The notes: generated by a model not told the origin, from the sequence alone. A DNA stretch of 64,000 bases from Methylobacterium jeotgali (GCF_022179345.1 NZ_BPQR01000038.1:32349-96348); one strand, 5' to 3'; positions 1-8,931 are shown, counted from the stretch's first letter. Made by a program: numbers and translations.

Positions 1-2208
1 ACGGCCGCCTTCGAGCACCTCAACCGCCTCTGGACGGTGGTGCTCGAGATCTCCGTCATGATGGCGCAGTTCCCGAGCCGGGAGATCGCCGAGCTCTCCT
101 ACCGCTACCGGACGCTCGGGCTCGGCTACGCCAATATCGGCGGCCTGCTGATGACCATGGGCCTGCCCTACGACTCCAAGGAGGGCCGGGCGCTCGCCGG
201 CGCGCTCACCGCGATCATGACCGGCGTGTCCTACGCGACGTCGGCCGAGATGGCCGCCGAGCTCGGCCCCTTCGCGGAGTACGCCGGGAACGAGGCCTCG
301 ATGCTGCGGGTCATCCGCAACCACCGCCGCGCCGCCCACGGCGAGGCCGAGGGCTACGAGGGCCTCTCCATCGCCCCCGTGCCCCTCGATCTTGCCAACG
401 TCCCCCAGGCCGACATCGCCGAGCGCGCCAAGGCCGCCTGGGACCGGGCGCTCTCGCTCGGCGAGAAGCACGGCTACCGCAACGCCCAGGCCACCGTCAT
501 CGCGCCGACCGGCACGATCGGCCTCGTCATGGACTGCGACACCACCGGCATCGAGCCCGACTTCGCGCTGGTGAAGTTCAAGAAGCTCGCCGGGGGCGGC
601 TACTTCAAGATCATCAACCGCGCGGTGCCGGACGCCCTGCGCTCCCTCGGCTACCGCGAGAGCGAGATCGCCGAGATCGAGGCCTACGCCGTCGGCCACG
701 GCTCCATGGGCCAGGCGCCTGCGGTCAACCCCGGCTCGCTGCGGGCCCGCGGCTTCACCGACGAGAAGATCGCGGCGGTCGAGGCGGGGCTGAAGGCGGC
801 CTTCGACATCAAGTTCGTGCTCAACCGCTGGACGCTCGGCGACGACTTCCTCACCAACACCCTCAAGGTGCCGGCCGAGAAGCTCGCCGATCCGAGCTTC
901 GACCTGCTCTCCTTCCTCGGCTTCTCGCGGAAGGAGATCGAGGCGGCCAACACCCATGTCTGCGGGGCGATGACGCTGGAGGGCGCACCGTTCCTCAAGA
1001 CCGAGCACTACGCGGTGTTCGATTGCGCCAACCCCTGCGGGCGCATCGGCAAGCGCTACCTCTCGGTCGAGAGCCACATCCGCATGATGGCGGCGGCGCA
1101 GCCCTTCATCTCGGGAGCGATCTCCAAGACCATCAACATGCCGAACGACGCCACCGTCGAGGACTGCAAGGCGGCCTACCGCCTGTCCTGGACGCTGGCG
1201 CTGAAGGCCAACGCCCTCTACCGCGACGGCTCGAAGCTCTCGCAGCCCCTCAACGCGGCGCTGATCAGTGACGAGGAGGACGAGACCGACGACGCCCTCG
1301 AGGCGATCGTCCAGGCGCCCGCCGCCGCCAAGGCGGCGATCGCCGCAGAAAAAATCGTGGAGCGGGTGATCGAGCGCGTCGAGCGCATCCGGTCGCGGGA
1401 GAAGATGCCGGACCGCCGCAAGGGCTACACCCAGAAGGCGGTGGTCGGCGGCCACAAGGTCTACCTGCGCACCGGCGAGTACGAGGACGGGCGCCTCGGC
1501 GAGATCTTCATCGACATGCACAAGGAGGGCGCCGCCTTCCGGAGCCTGATGAACAACTTCGCCATCGCGATCTCGCTCGGCCTCCAGTACGGCGTGCCGC
1601 TGGAGGAGTATGTCGAGGCCTTCACCTTCACCCGCTTCGAGCCGGCGGGCTTCGTGCAGGGCAACGACGCCATCAAGAACGCCACCTCGCTCCTCGACTA
1701 CGTGTTCCGCGAGCTGGCGATCTCGTATCTCGGCCGCAGCGACCTCGCCCACGTCAACCCGTCCGAGATCGGCAACACCGCCCTCGGCGGCGGCGAGAGC
1801 GACACCACCCGCGACAAGCCGGGCACCGCGGTCGCCGCCGTGGTCTCCCGCGGCCTGCTCCGGGGCTCGGCCGACAAGCTGACCCTGATCCAGGGCGGCC
1901 CGGCGGGCGCCACGATCGGCGTCGCCTCGGCGGCCAGTGGTCAGACGGTCCCGGCGGGCGGCGCGGTCCATGCGGTCCACGGCGCCACGGCGCTGAAGGT
2001 GGAGCCGCTGGTCGAGGGTTCGGCGGAGACGGCGGTGGAGACCCTGCCGTTCGCCAAGCCGGAGCGCAGCGTCGCGGATCGCCGCGCCGAGGCGAAGATG
2101 AAGGGTTACGTGGGCGAGGCCTGCCCGGAATGCGCGAACTTCACGCTCGTCCGCAACGGCACCTGCCTGAAATGCGACACCTGCGGCAGCACCACCGGCT
2201 GCTCGTGA
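1..2208 (+). CDS. nrdJ: Adenosylcobalamin-dependent ribonucleoside-diphosphate reductase (class II), 3' part
   Basis: The reading frame is open from the first base, so the N-terminus lies outside the window. About 735 residues of a protein that is usually 1,200 or more are visible. Class II reductases make deoxynucleotides using a B12-derived radical and need no separate small subunit. The visible part has the glycyl-radical-like barrel of the large vitamin B12-dependent family ([20 protein letters not shown] near residue 170, FDCANPCGR near 343, [15 protein letters not shown] near 373). It ends in a four-Cys zinc-ribbon-like tail ([15 protein letters not shown]), the expected redox-active C-terminus. 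An imperfect terminator follows directly. Assignment is firm; only the true start is unknown. Confidence 0.93.
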   Translation, partial: TAAFEHLNRLWTVVLEISVMMAQFPSREIAELSYRYRTLGLGYANIGGLLMTMGLPYDSKEGRALAGALTAIMTGVSYATSAEMAAELGPFAEYAGNEASMLRVIRNHRRAAHGEAEGYEGLSIAPVPLDLANVPQADIAERAKAAWDRALSLGEKHGYRNAQATVIAPTGTIGLVMDCDTTGIEPDFALVKFKKLAGGGYFKIINRAVPDALRSLGYRESEIAEIEAYAVGHGSMGQAPAVNPGSLRARGFTDEKIAAVEAGLKAAFDIKFVLNRWTLGDDFLTNTLKVPAEKLADPSFDLLSFLGFSRKEIEAANTHVCGAMTLEGAPFLKTEHYAVFDCANPCGRIGKRYLSVESHIRMMAAAQPFISGAISKTINMPNDATVEDCKAAYRLSWTLALKANALYRDGSKLSQPLNAALISDEEDETDDALEAIVQAPAAAKAAIAAEKIVERVIERVERIRSREKMPDRRKGYTQKAVVGGHKVYLRTGEYEDGRLGEIFIDMHKEGAAFRSLMNNFAIAISLGLQYGVPLEEYVEAFTFTRFEPAGFVQGNDAIKNATSLLDYVFRELAISYLGRSDLAHVNPSEIGNTALGGGESDTTRDKPGTAVAAVVSRGLLRGSADKLTLIQGGPAGATIGVASAASGQTVPAGGAVHAVHGATALKVEPLVEGSAETAVETLPFAKPERSVADRRAEAKMKGYVGEACPECANFTLVRNGTCLKCDTCGSTTGCS

Positions 2209-2216
2209 GAACAGAT

Positions 2217-2243
2217 GGGGAGGCGTCCCGCGCCTCCCCCTTT
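2217..2243 (+). terminator. Terminator-like hairpin after nrdJ
   Basis: A perfect 9-bp stem (GGGGAGGCG paired with CGCCTCCCC) has a 5-base loop and is followed by CC then TTT. It begins 9 bases after the nrdJ stop. The T-run is short, so intrinsic termination may be weak. Confidence 0.6.
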
Positions 2244-2274
2244 CGCTTGCGGGCCTCGGTGGCCACGCAGCGAG

Positions 2275-2667
2275 CTATCGCACCAGCAGCGTCACAGCCG
2301 CCACGGCGATCACCGAGAAAGTCGCGATGACGCCGCCGCCCCGGCAGGCGAACTGGCGGGGGGAGTTCGGCGGGGCGAACATGCCGATCGGGTGCAGAAG
2401 CCGGGCGATCAGCAGCACGATAAGCAGGCTCCGCACCAGCGTGAGGCTGCCGCCGCCCGCCTCCACGAAGGCGATGAGGAGCAGGGCAAAGGGCACGTAT
2501 TCGCCAAAATTCGCCTGCGAGCGGATGCGCTTCTCGAGCGCCTCCCGGCCGCCGTCGCCGTGGAGCACGCCCATCGAGAGGCGTCCGGCCACCACCCAGC
2601 CCGAGAGGCCGAGATAGATCAGAGCGAGCAGCCCGGCGTGGAAGGCGGTGACCGCGGGAAACGTCAT
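2275..2667 (-). CDS. MAPEG-family membrane protein
   Basis: A 130-residue integral membrane protein with about four hydrophobic segments (near residues 5-28, 55-72, 78-95 and 108-128). The size and pattern (FHAGLLALIYLGLS; then RSQANFGEYVPFALLLIAF; then ARLLHPIGMF) match the MAPEG superfamily, related to microsomal glutathione transferases. The conserved RxxANxxEYxP segment is clear. I chose the ATG giving MTFPAVTAFHAG because upstream residues look non-coding. It is convergent with nrdJ and lies alone on this strand. Substrate is unknown; bacterial members are rarely characterised. Confidence 0.85.
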   Translation of the reverse strand: MTFPAVTAFHAGLLALIYLGLSGWVVAGRLSMGVLHGDGGREALEKRIRSQANFGEYVPFALLLIAFVEAGGGSLTLVRSLLIVLLIARLLHPIGMFAPPNSPRQFACRGGGVIATFSVIAVAAVTLLVR

Positions 2668-2861
2668 GGTGCTCTCCAAGACCGCCCGGCACGCGGCGAA
2701 AGGCTCGACAGGCGGGCATGTCGCGCTCGGGGAGCAGAAGCGTCTCGGCCCGGCTCCCGTTCCCATCGGCCGACGACCCGCTTCCGCGACGGCGCTCGGC
2801 CTCGAAGGCTCCGAGCCTGCCGGCAGGATTCATCGTCCGCCGACAGGCCGTCCGGCGTGCC

Positions 2862-3080
2862 TTACATGCGGTTCATCATCATTTTGCGCTTCATCATTTT
2901 GCGCTTCATCATCTTCCGATGCATCATCCGCTCGCGATGCGTCATGCGGACCTGCGTGTAGGCCGGGGCTTCGGTCTGGACGCCGCCGGGACCCATCGGC
3001 GCCGCCGTCGCGCTGCCGACGCCGAGGGCGAGGCCGCCCAGCACGGTGGCGGCCGCGAGCGTGAGGCTCAATCTCGTCAT
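2862..3080 (-). CDS. Small exported Met/Lys-rich protein
   Basis: A 72-residue protein. The ATG at 3080 gives a clear Sec signal peptide (MTRLSLTLAAATVLGGLALG, cleavage probably after SATA-A). The mature part is only about 45 residues and ends in a low-complexity tail of alternating Met pairs and basic residues with two exact KMMKR copies. I know no named family. The tail could bind metal (Met-rich) or membranes or nucleic acid (basic); both are guesses. A GGAAC-N16-TGTT motif upstream suggests general stress control. The codon repeats make recent expansion of the tail likely. Confidence 0.7.
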   Translation of the reverse strand: MTRLSLTLAAATVLGGLALGVGSATAAPMGPGGVQTEAPAYTQVRMTHRERMMHRKMMKRKMMKRKMMMNRM

Positions 3081-3434
3081 GCATTCTCTCCCTGTCTCAT
3101 TCCATCCTCCGGACGGATAGATTGACAACAGGATTCTTCTCCAACCGTTCCAAGAAAAAGAAATAAAATCAAATACTTAGCTGGAGGCGCGCGTCTTCGC
3201 GGCCGCCGCGCCGCCGCGACCGGGAGACGCCGTCCACAGACCTGTACGATGCCGCGCCCGCGAAGGTTTCACGCCGCGCACCTTTCGAAGCCGCTCGGCG
3301 ATCCGGCTTGGATCATGGACGCGCCGTCCGTCCGCAGGCTCTCTGGTCAAGATCGGATGCCGCCTCCATAGTGGGCACGACCCCCGCGGCGCCGCGATCG
3401 CCGGCCGCGGTCGTGGCGCACGGCGAAGGACCGG
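3081..3434. other. Intergenic region between two divergent genes
   Basis: This 354-base gap separates the Met/Lys-rich gene from the XRE-cupin regulator. It holds the EcfG-like motif at 3127-3151 and an A-rich stretch at about 3150-3180. No credible gene or hairpin terminator is visible. Promoters for both flanking genes must lie here. Confidence 0.6.
3127..3151 (-). promoter_or_regulatory. Candidate EcfG (general stress sigma) promoter
   Basis: On the minus strand GGAAC (3151-3147), a 16-base spacer and TGTT (3130-3127) resemble the alphaproteobacterial EcfG consensus GGAAC-N16/17-CGTT with one mismatch. It lies about 47 bases before the start codon of the small exported protein. The better match at 28978-29003, also before a small exported protein, makes it more credible. 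Confidence 0.4.
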
Positions 3435-4040
3435 ATGCTGAACACCGCGTCGAACGCGCCCGTCGTCGAGGACAGGCCCCTCGAGAAGGCCCTGGGCCAT
3501 CAGGTCCGCCTGCTGCGTCGGGAGCGCGACCTCTCGGTGGCCGATCTCGGCAGCGCCGCCGGCATCTCGCCGGGGATGATCTCGAAGATCGAGAACGGCG
3601 CCATCTCGCCCTCGCTCGCCTCGATCAACGCCATCGCCTCGGCGCTGAACGTGCCGATCACGGCGCTGTTCAGCGCCTTCGAGGAATCGCGCGACTGCTC
3701 CTACGTGAAGCAGGGCCAGGGCGTGCTGATCGAGCGGCGGGGCACCAAGGTCGGCCACATCTACGAGCTGCTCGGGGCGGGCATCCGCGGCGAGGTCGTG
3801 GTCGAGCCCTACCTCATCACTCTGGAGGATCAGGCGGAGGCCTATACGAGCTTCCGCCACGCCGGCACCGAGTTCATCTACATGCTCAGCGGCGAGGTGA
3901 TGTATCACCATTCCGGCGAGGACTATCACCTCCAGCCCGGCGACTCGCTGCTGTTCGATTCCCACGGGCTGCACGGCCCGGCGCGGCTCATCAGGACGCC
4001 TATGACCTACCTGTCGATCATCGTCTATCCCCGCGGCTGA
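3435..4040 (+). CDS. XRE-family transcriptional regulator with cupin domain
   Basis: A 201-residue cytoplasmic regulator. Residues about 18-75 form a Cro/C1-type helix-turn-helix (LGHQVRLLRRERDLSVADLG, then GISPGMISKIENGAISPSLA). Residues about 110-198 form a cupin_2 sensor barrel (FRHAGTEFIYMLSGEVMYHH, then LQPGDSLLFDSHGLHGP). Such proteins usually bind a small metabolite in the cupin and control nearby or distant catabolic genes. No strong target is adjacent; the convergent ABM monooxygenase gene ends 15 bases away. Its ligand cannot be told from sequence. Confidence 0.9.
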   Translation: MLNTASNAPVVEDRPLEKALGHQVRLLRRERDLSVADLGSAAGISPGMISKIENGAISPSLASINAIASALNVPITALFSAFEESRDCSYVKQGQGVLIERRGTKVGHIYELLGAGIRGEVVVEPYLITLEDQAEAYTSFRHAGTEFIYMLSGEVMYHHSGEDYHLQPGDSLLFDSHGLHGPARLIRTPMTYLSIIVYPRG

Positions 4041-4054
4041 GGCCGGCCCCTCCC

Positions 4055-4402
4055 TCAGGCTCCGTGGGCGGCCCGGCTGTCGGCGGGGGCCTCGTCCCGC
4101 TCGTTCAGCCCGTAGTCGCGCACCACCCCGGCGATGCGCAGGCGGTAGTCCCGGAAGATGCCGCTGCGCCCCTTGGCCTGCGTCGCCCGGTGGCGGTCCC
4201 GGTTGCGCCAGGCCGCCAGCGCCGCCTCGTCGCGGAAGAAGGACAGCGAGAGCAGCTTGTCCGGATCGGTGAGGCTGCGGAAGCGCTCGACGGAGACGAA
4301 TCCGTCCACCTGCGCGAGGTCGTCGCGCAGCGCCGCGGCGAGGTCGAGATAGTCCTGCGTCCGCCCGTCCGCGGGCCAGACCTCGAAGATGACGGCGATC
4401 AT
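4055..4402 (-). CDS. Antibiotic biosynthesis monooxygenase (ABM) domain protein
   Basis: A 115-residue single-domain protein of the ferredoxin-like dimeric alpha/beta barrel class. It starts MIAVIFEVWPADGRTQDYLD and has the typical LAQVDGFVSVERFRSLTDPD and LLSLSFFRDEAALAAWRN segments, which mark ABM/quinol monooxygenase-like proteins. Members range from true cofactor-free monooxygenases to heme-degrading and purely structural proteins, so the reaction is unassigned. Stop codons of this gene and the XRE regulator face each other. Confidence 0.85.
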   Translation of the reverse strand: MIAVIFEVWPADGRTQDYLDLAAALRDDLAQVDGFVSVERFRSLTDPDKLLSLSFFRDEAALAAWRNRDRHRATQAKGRSGIFRDYRLRIAGVVRDYGLNERDEAPADSRAAHGA

Positions 4403-4472
4403 GGTGTCCTGCCTTCGTCCGCTCGCGCGGACGGGGGCCGAGGATAGCCCGGACCGCCGATGGCGGCACCCC

Positions 4473-4946
4473 TCAGAGGTTGCGCGACAGCACCAGCGGC
4501 CCGCTCGCCGCGCCGCGTCCGTAGGGGGAGGGGGCGTGCACGGGCCGGCCGTAGACGCTCGGCGCGCGGGATTCGCCGACCTGCTTGGCGAGCCCCTTGA
4601 TCAGCCCCTCCGAGACGGTCCGCGCGGTGGCGAGCACCGCCTGGTTGGTCTCGACGCCCTCCGCGAAGCGGCGATGGGCGGTCTTCAGCGCCTCGATGCC
4701 CTGGGGCGCGAAGCGGGCGAGCGCGACGGCGTTCGCCTTCACGGTCTCCAGGCCGCGCATGTAGGCGGCGGCGAGCGCGGCCTTGCGCTCGGCTTCCGCG
4801 AGGCCTTCCCGCAGGCGCCCGGCGCGGACGTGGCCGCTCTCGGCATCGAGCACCGCCTCCAGCGCCGCCATCGCGCCGAGCACCTCGGCGACGAGGGCCT
4901 CGGCCCCGGCCCGGTCGGCGATGCACACCGTCTCAGGCCTTTGCAC
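4473..4946 (-). CDS. FlgN-like flagellar export chaperone or flagellar hypothetical
   Basis: A 157-residue, mostly alpha-helical, Ala/Glu-rich protein starting at GTG 4946 and overlapping the end of flgJ by 14 bases. Genes in this position after flgI-flgJ in alphaproteobacteria encode FlgN-type chaperones for hook-associated proteins. The helical part (residues about 12-125) and short disordered C-terminal tail (VYGRPVHAPSPYGRG) fit. The call rests mainly on position and helical character, because sequence conservation in this family is low. Confidence 0.65.
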   Translation of the reverse strand: MQRPETVCIADRAGAEALVAEVLGAMAALEAVLDAESGHVRAGRLREGLAEAERKAALAAAYMRGLETVKANAVALARFAPQGIEALKTAHRRFAEGVETNQAVLATARTVSEGLIKGLAKQVGESRAPSVYGRPVHAPSPYGRGAASGPLVLSRNL

Positions 4947-5298
4947 CGCCGGCCTCCTGCATCTGGAGCATCTGCTTGTAGATCTGGTCGCTGATGCCGA
5001 CGCCGCCGCTCTTCACGACCTCGCTGGCGTACTCCTTGGTGAGCATCGAGCGCCAGACGTCGCCGCCGGTGCCGTTCTCGCCGAGCGGCCCCTCGGTGCC
5101 CTCGGACTTGGCGATCCGGTCGAAGCTCTGCTCCAGGAACATCTTCTCGAAGTCGGTCGCGGTCTTGCGCAGCTTGCTCGCGTCGGCGGTCTGCGCCGAG
5201 GAGACCGCGGGCTTCGAGGCCGCGGCGGCGACCTCCCCGACGAGGGCCTTGCCGACGCCGAGAGCGGCGTTGGCCGCGATGGTGGCGAGTGGGAACAT
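4933..5298 (-). CDS. flgJ: Flagellar rod-binding protein, FlgJ N-domain type
   Basis: A 121-residue protein with only the rod-binding domain of FlgJ (KTATDFEKMFLEQSFDRIAK near residue 47; WRSMLTKEYASEVVKSGG near 82; ISDQIYKQMLQMQ near 101). The muramidase domain of enteric FlgJ is absent, as is usual in alphaproteobacteria. It acts in the periplasm as a scaffold for rod assembly. The start is 19 bases downstream of flgI, in the same operon. Confidence 0.88.
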   Translation of the reverse strand: MFPLATIAANAALGVGKALVGEVAAAASKPAVSSAQTADASKLRKTATDFEKMFLEQSFDRIAKSEGTEGPLGENGTGGDVWRSMLTKEYASEVVKSGGVGISDQIYKQMLQMQEAGGAKA

Positions 5299-5317
5299 CA
5301 GTCGGCTCCTTTGTCGG

Positions 5318-6445
5318 CTACATCAGGTCGATGTCGGCCTGGAGGGCGCCCGCCGCCTTCAGGGCCTGGAGGATGGAGATCAGGTCGCGGGGGCCGACGC
5401 CGAGCGCGTTGAGCCCGTCGACGAGCTCGCGCAGGCTGACGCCCTCCTTCACCAGCGCCAGCTTGTTGCCGTCGCCGGTGTCGACCTTCAGCGCCGTGCG
5501 CGGCACCACCGCGGTCTGCCCGTTCGAGAGCGGGCCGGGCTGGCTCACCTGCGGGGTCTCGGTGATCGTCACCGTCAGGTTGCCCTGGGCGATGGCGACC
5601 GTGGAGATGCGCACGTCGCGGCCCATGACGATGATGCCGGAGCGCTCGTCGACGATGACGCGGGCGGTCTGGTCCGGCTCGACCTTGAGCTGCTCCACCT
5701 CGGTGACGAGGCGGATCATGTTGCCCCGGTACTTGGCCGGGATCTGGAGCGTCACGGTCGCCGGGTCGGTGGGCTCGGCGGTGTCGGCGCCCATGAAGTC
5801 GTTGATCGCGGAAGCCACGCGCTTCGAGGTGGTGAAGTCGGGGTTGCGCAGCGACAGGCGCAGCGTGCGCGCGTCGTTGAGCTTGAAGGCGATCTCGCGC
5901 TCGACGTTGGCGCCGTTGGAGATGCGCCCGTTCGTCGGCACCCCGCGGGTGATCTTGGCCGCGTCCCCCTCCGCCGCGAAGCCGGCGATCGCCACCGAGC
6001 CCTGCGCCAGGGCGTAGACCTCGCCGTCGGCGCCGAGCAGCGGCGTCACGAGAAGCGTGCCCCCCTGGAGCGACTTGGCGTCGCCCAGCGAGGAGACGGT
6101 CACGTCGATGCGGGTGCCCTGCGTCGCGAAGGGGGGGAGGTTCGCCGTCACCATCACCGCGGCGAGGTTCTGCGTGCGCATGGTGGCGCCCCGGGTGTTG
6201 ACGCCGAGGCGCTCCAGCATCGCCTGGAGGGACTGCTTGGTGAAGGGGATGTTGTTGAGCGTGTCGCCGGTGCCGTTGAGACCCACCACGATGCCGTAGC
6301 CGACGAGCTGGTTCTGGCGCACGCCCTCGATCGAGGCGAGGTCCTTCACCCGCGACAGGGCGAGCGCCGGGGCGGCCTGTCCGGCGAGGGTGGCGGCGAG
6401 CCCGAGAAGCAGGGCGAGGCGCCGAAGGAGGCCGTCGATGCGCAT
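5318..6445 (-). CDS. flgI: Flagellar P-ring protein FlgI
   Basis: A 375-residue periplasmic P-ring subunit. The ATG at 6445 gives a Sec signal peptide (LLRRLALLLGLAATLAGQ, cleaved near ALA-L). The mature start (SRVKDLASIEGVRQNQLVGY) and the core (GIVVGLNGTGDTLNNIPFTK) are canonical for FlgI, and the C-terminus (LRELVDGLNALGVGPRDLIS) is complete. A longer start at 6481 is possible but would leave almost no leader after the candidate sigma-54 site at 6488-6504, so the shorter start is preferred. First gene of the operon flgI-flgJ-flgN. Confidence 0.95.
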   Translation of the reverse strand: MRIDGLLRRLALLLGLAATLAGQAAPALALSRVKDLASIEGVRQNQLVGYGIVVGLNGTGDTLNNIPFTKQSLQAMLERLGVNTRGATMRTQNLAAVMVTANLPPFATQGTRIDVTVSSLGDAKSLQGGTLLVTPLLGADGEVYALAQGSVAIAGFAAEGDAAKITRGVPTNGRISNGANVEREIAFKLNDARTLRLSLRNPDFTTSKRVASAINDFMGADTAEPTDPATVTLQIPAKYRGNMIRLVTEVEQLKVEPDQTARVIVDERSGIIVMGRDVRISTVAIAQGNLTVTITETPQVSQPGPLSNGQTAVVPRTALKVDTGDGNKLALVKEGVSLRELVDGLNALGVGPRDLISILQALKAAGALQADIDLM

Positions 6446-6487
6446 GGGTGCCGGAATGCTGGCGGGACCGTGTTCGGCCATCCGCCT

Positions 6488-6504
6488 CGCGAGCACCGTG
6501 CCAG
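6488..6504 (-). promoter_or_regulatory. Candidate sigma-54 promoter for flgI operon
   Basis: Minus-strand CTGGCACGGTGCTCGC matches the -24/-12 consensus YTGGCACGRNNNTTGC except for one base in the -12 box. It lies about 43 bases before the flgI ATG. Rod and ring genes are commonly sigma-54 dependent in Caulobacter-type flagellar hierarchies. Confidence 0.6.
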
Positions 6505-6617
6505 ACGGGCGGTTTCGACAAGCTTCTGAATTCGCTTGGATTTTCCGAAAATCTGAAATGCCGGTCCCCAAGATCGCTCTATCGCTCCCTGCCGGCCGGG
6601 CAGGTTTTGCCGGGCCG

Positions 6618-6633
6618 TTTACCGGCGGTTAAC
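6618..6633. promoter_or_regulatory. Candidate CtrA box upstream of fliX
   Basis: TTTA-N7-TTAAC matches the CtrA consensus TTAA-N7-TTAAC with one mismatch. It sits 43 bases before the fliX ATG, in the fliX/flgI intergenic region. Early flagellar genes are CtrA targets in Caulobacter. Confidence 0.6.
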
Positions 6634-6675
6634 CACGTGGCTCCGAGTCTGGGCCTCGGCGCCGCAGGGGTGCCG

Positions 6676-7113
6676 ATGGTTCGTTCCATGCGCGTCGATT
6701 CCCGCTCGCCCGTCACCGGCAACGCCGCCCTCGCGGGCGCGCGCCGTCCGGCCGCGCCGGGCGGCTTCAGCCTCGGGGCCGGCCCGGAGGCCGCTGCAAC
6801 GGGCGGGCCGGCCGCGGCGACGAGCCTCGCCGGTCTCGACGCGGTACTGACGCTCCAGGGTGCCGAGGAGGCGCCCCAGGAGCGCCGCCGCCGCCACGCC
6901 AGGCGCGGACACGACCTTCTCGACGGTCTCGACCGTCTCAAGGCAGCGCTGCTGACCGGCCGCGTGCCGACCGGGGAGCTGCGCGCCATCGCCGGACGCC
7001 TCTCGGAGCAGGCCGGCGCGAGCGGCGACCCGCGCCTCGACGGGCTCGTCGCCGACATCGAGCTGCGCGCCGCCGTCGAACTCGCCAAGCTGGAGATGCG
7101 CGGCGCGGCCTGA
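6676..7113 (+). CDS. fliX: Flagellar assembly regulator FliX
   Basis: A 145-residue protein resembling Caulobacter FliX, which links early flagellar assembly to the sigma-54 activator FlbD. The disordered N-terminus is Ala/Pro/Gly-rich. The conserved C-terminal part (LLDGLDRLKAALLTGRVPTG; then DPRLDGLVADIELRAAVELA) is diagnostic of the family. I chose the ATG at 6676; another Met four codons later is possible. Divergence from flgI is the arrangement described for Caulobacter. A CtrA-type box precedes it. Confidence 0.85.
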   Translation: MVRSMRVDSRSPVTGNAALAGARRPAAPGGFSLGAGPEAAATGGPAAATSLAGLDAVLTLQGAEEAPQERRRRHARRGHDLLDGLDRLKAALLTGRVPTGELRAIAGRLSEQAGASGDPRLDGLVADIELRAAVELAKLEMRGAA

Positions 7114-7225
7114 CCTGCGCGGGGTCCGATCCCGTGATTGACGCAGGCCGGGCGATCCTCGAAAAACCCGCCCGGACCCGGGCCGGCGCGGCCGGGCCTG
7201 CCCCTCCGCGCCGGTTGCCGCGCGG

Positions 7226-8599
7226 ATGCTGTTCAACTCCTTCGTCTTCCTGCTCGCCTTCCTGCCGGCCGCGCTGACGCTGCACGCGCTGGCCGAGCGC
7301 TTCCGCCCGGACTGGCGGCTGCCGCTCCTCGTCGTGCTGTCCTTCGTCTTCTACGGCTGGTGGGACGTGCGCTTCGTGCCGCTGCTCGGGGCCTCGATCC
7401 TCGGCAACTGGCTCGTGGCCCGCGCCTACCTCCGCGGGCACCAGTCCTGGCTGATCCCGGCGGCGATCGTCGCCAACCTCGCCGCGCTGGCGCTGTTCAA
7501 GTATCTCGACTTCTTTGCCGATCTCGCGAGCCTGCTGCCGGGCGTGGTTCTCGCGAAGCCGGGCTGGGTGCTGCCCCTCGGCATCTCCTTCTTCACCTTC
7601 CACCACGTCATGTACCTGACGGACCTGAGGGCCGGGCGCGCGCCGGGCTACGGGCTCACCCGCTACGCCCTCTACATCGCCTTCTTCCCGCAGGTTCTCG
7701 CCGGCCCGCTCGTGCGGTGGAGCGAGATCATGCACCAGTTCGAGGAGCGGCCCTACGCGCGGCCCGACGCCGCCGAGCGGGTGGGGCGGGGCATCATGCT
7801 GCTCTGCGTCGGGCTGGCGAAGAAGGTCTTTCTCGGCGATCCGCTGGCGGCCTACGTCAACCCGGTGTTCCAGGCGGCCGCCGCCGGCAAGGTGGTGAGC
7901 GTCGCCGAGGCCTGGCAGGCGGTGCTGGGCTTCACCTTCCAGATCTATTTCGACTTCTCCGGCTACACCGACATGGCGCTCGGCATCGCGCTGCTCTTCG
8001 GGATCGTGCTGCCGCAGAACTTCGACGTGCCCTACCGTGCCACGTCGCTGACGGACTTCTGGCGGCGCTGGCACATGACCCTGTCGCGCTTCCTGCGCGA
8101 CTACCTCTACATTCCTATGGGCGGGAACCGGCACGGCCTGCCCGTCCAGCTCGGCGCGCTCTTCGCGACCATGAGCCTCGGCGGCCTCTGGCACGGGGCG
8201 GGACTGACCTTCGTCGCCTGGGGGGCGGCCCACGGGGCGGGGCTCGGGGCCGGCGTGCTCTCGCGGCGGGCCGGCCTCCGGATGCCGCGGATCGCCGGCT
8301 GGGCGCTGACGGCGGGCTTCGTGGTGCTCACCTGGGTACTGTTCCGCGCAACCAGCTTCGAGGCGGCGCTCGCGGTCTACAAGGCGCTGTTCGGGTTCGC
8401 GCCGATGGGTTCCGGCTTCAAGTGGCGCACGATCCTGATCGCGGCCCTCGTCGCCATGGTCGGGCCGACCGCTTGGGCGGCGGTCCACCGGCTGCCGCCG
8501 AGTCGGACGCTGGCCTTCGGTTTCGCGCTGCTGTTCGTCGTCCTCCTCCTCAAGATCGGGGACGACGCGAACTACGACTTCATCTACTTCCAGTTCTAG
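7226..8599 (+). CDS. MBOAT-family membrane-bound O-acyltransferase (AlgI/DltB-like)
   Basis: A 457-residue polytopic inner-membrane protein with about ten hydrophobic segments. It has the family core FQIYFDFSGYTDMALGIALL, the DFWRRWHMTLSRFLRDYLYI segment and the catalytic His in GGLWHGAG (near residue 320). Such proteins move acyl, usually acetyl, groups across the membrane for O-acetylation of extracellular polymers. They work with a periplasmic SGNH partner, here the gene at 17060. The two genes would normally be adjacent but are split by the inserted element starting just after this stop codon. The protein itself looks intact to its usual end (IYFQF). Confidence 0.92.
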   Translation: MLFNSFVFLLAFLPAALTLHALAERFRPDWRLPLLVVLSFVFYGWWDVRFVPLLGASILGNWLVARAYLRGHQSWLIPAAIVANLAALALFKYLDFFADLASLLPGVVLAKPGWVLPLGISFFTFHHVMYLTDLRAGRAPGYGLTRYALYIAFFPQVLAGPLVRWSEIMHQFEERPYARPDAAERVGRGIMLLCVGLAKKVFLGDPLAAYVNPVFQAAAAGKVVSVAEAWQAVLGFTFQIYFDFSGYTDMALGIALLFGIVLPQNFDVPYRATSLTDFWRRWHMTLSRFLRDYLYIPMGGNRHGLPVQLGALFATMSLGGLWHGAGLTFVAWGAAHGAGLGAGVLSRRAGLRMPRIAGWALTAGFVVLTWVLFRATSFEAALAVYKALFGFAPMGSGFKWRTILIAALVAMVGPTAWAAVHRLPPSRTLAFGFALLFVVLLLKIGDDANYDFIYFQF

Positions 8600-8645
8600 A
8601 TCACCGTACGTAATATGAAGTAAACTATATGGTCTAAAACATTGG

Positions 8646-8677
8646 CGCCGTTCGCTTTTCAGCGGACGGCGTTTTTT
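8646..8677 (+). terminator. Intrinsic terminator
   Basis: An 11-bp stem with one G-U pair (8646-8656 with 8661-8671) and a 4-base loop is followed by six T. It can end MBOAT transcription or insulate the element from it. It lies just inside the presumed left end of the insert. Confidence 0.8.
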
Positions 8678-8749
8678 ACGTCTCTGGGCGGCGGTCGTCT
8701 TAATACCCGCAGTGCGATTGGACGTAAAATATCGTCATTAAACCATTGC

Positions 8750-8788
8750 GACAGAACATTTTTCACGGAAAATGTCCTAAAGTCTGTC
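8750..8788. repeat. Nested inverted repeats in left end of element
   Basis: GACAGA (8750-8755) pairs with TCTGTC (8783-8788), and inside it ACATTTT (8756-8762) pairs with AAAATGT (8769-8775). It lies in the AT-rich left end, about 145 bases before the first recombinase. It could be a recombinase binding site, an operator or an RNA hairpin. Confidence 0.5.
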
Positions 8789-8931
8789 AATTATGGCTTG
8801 TCCGGGCTCAGCACCCGTTGCCGCTTCAAAACCGCCTTCTCAGGTTCGCCCGTTAACCGAGCGCATCCTCCGCGATATGCGACGGAGCGATTTCCCTCTA
8901 TAATTCGTCGTCCAATAAGCGGGGTAAGCCT

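Noticed and set aside
3122..3150. TTGACA as a -35 box for the XRE regulator
   Set aside because: No reasonable -10 element lies 16-18 bases downstream, and the start codon is more than 300 bases away.
3177..4469. A 430-codon minus-strand open frame over the XRE and ABM region
   Set aside because: It overlaps two well-supported genes and has no domain-like segments.
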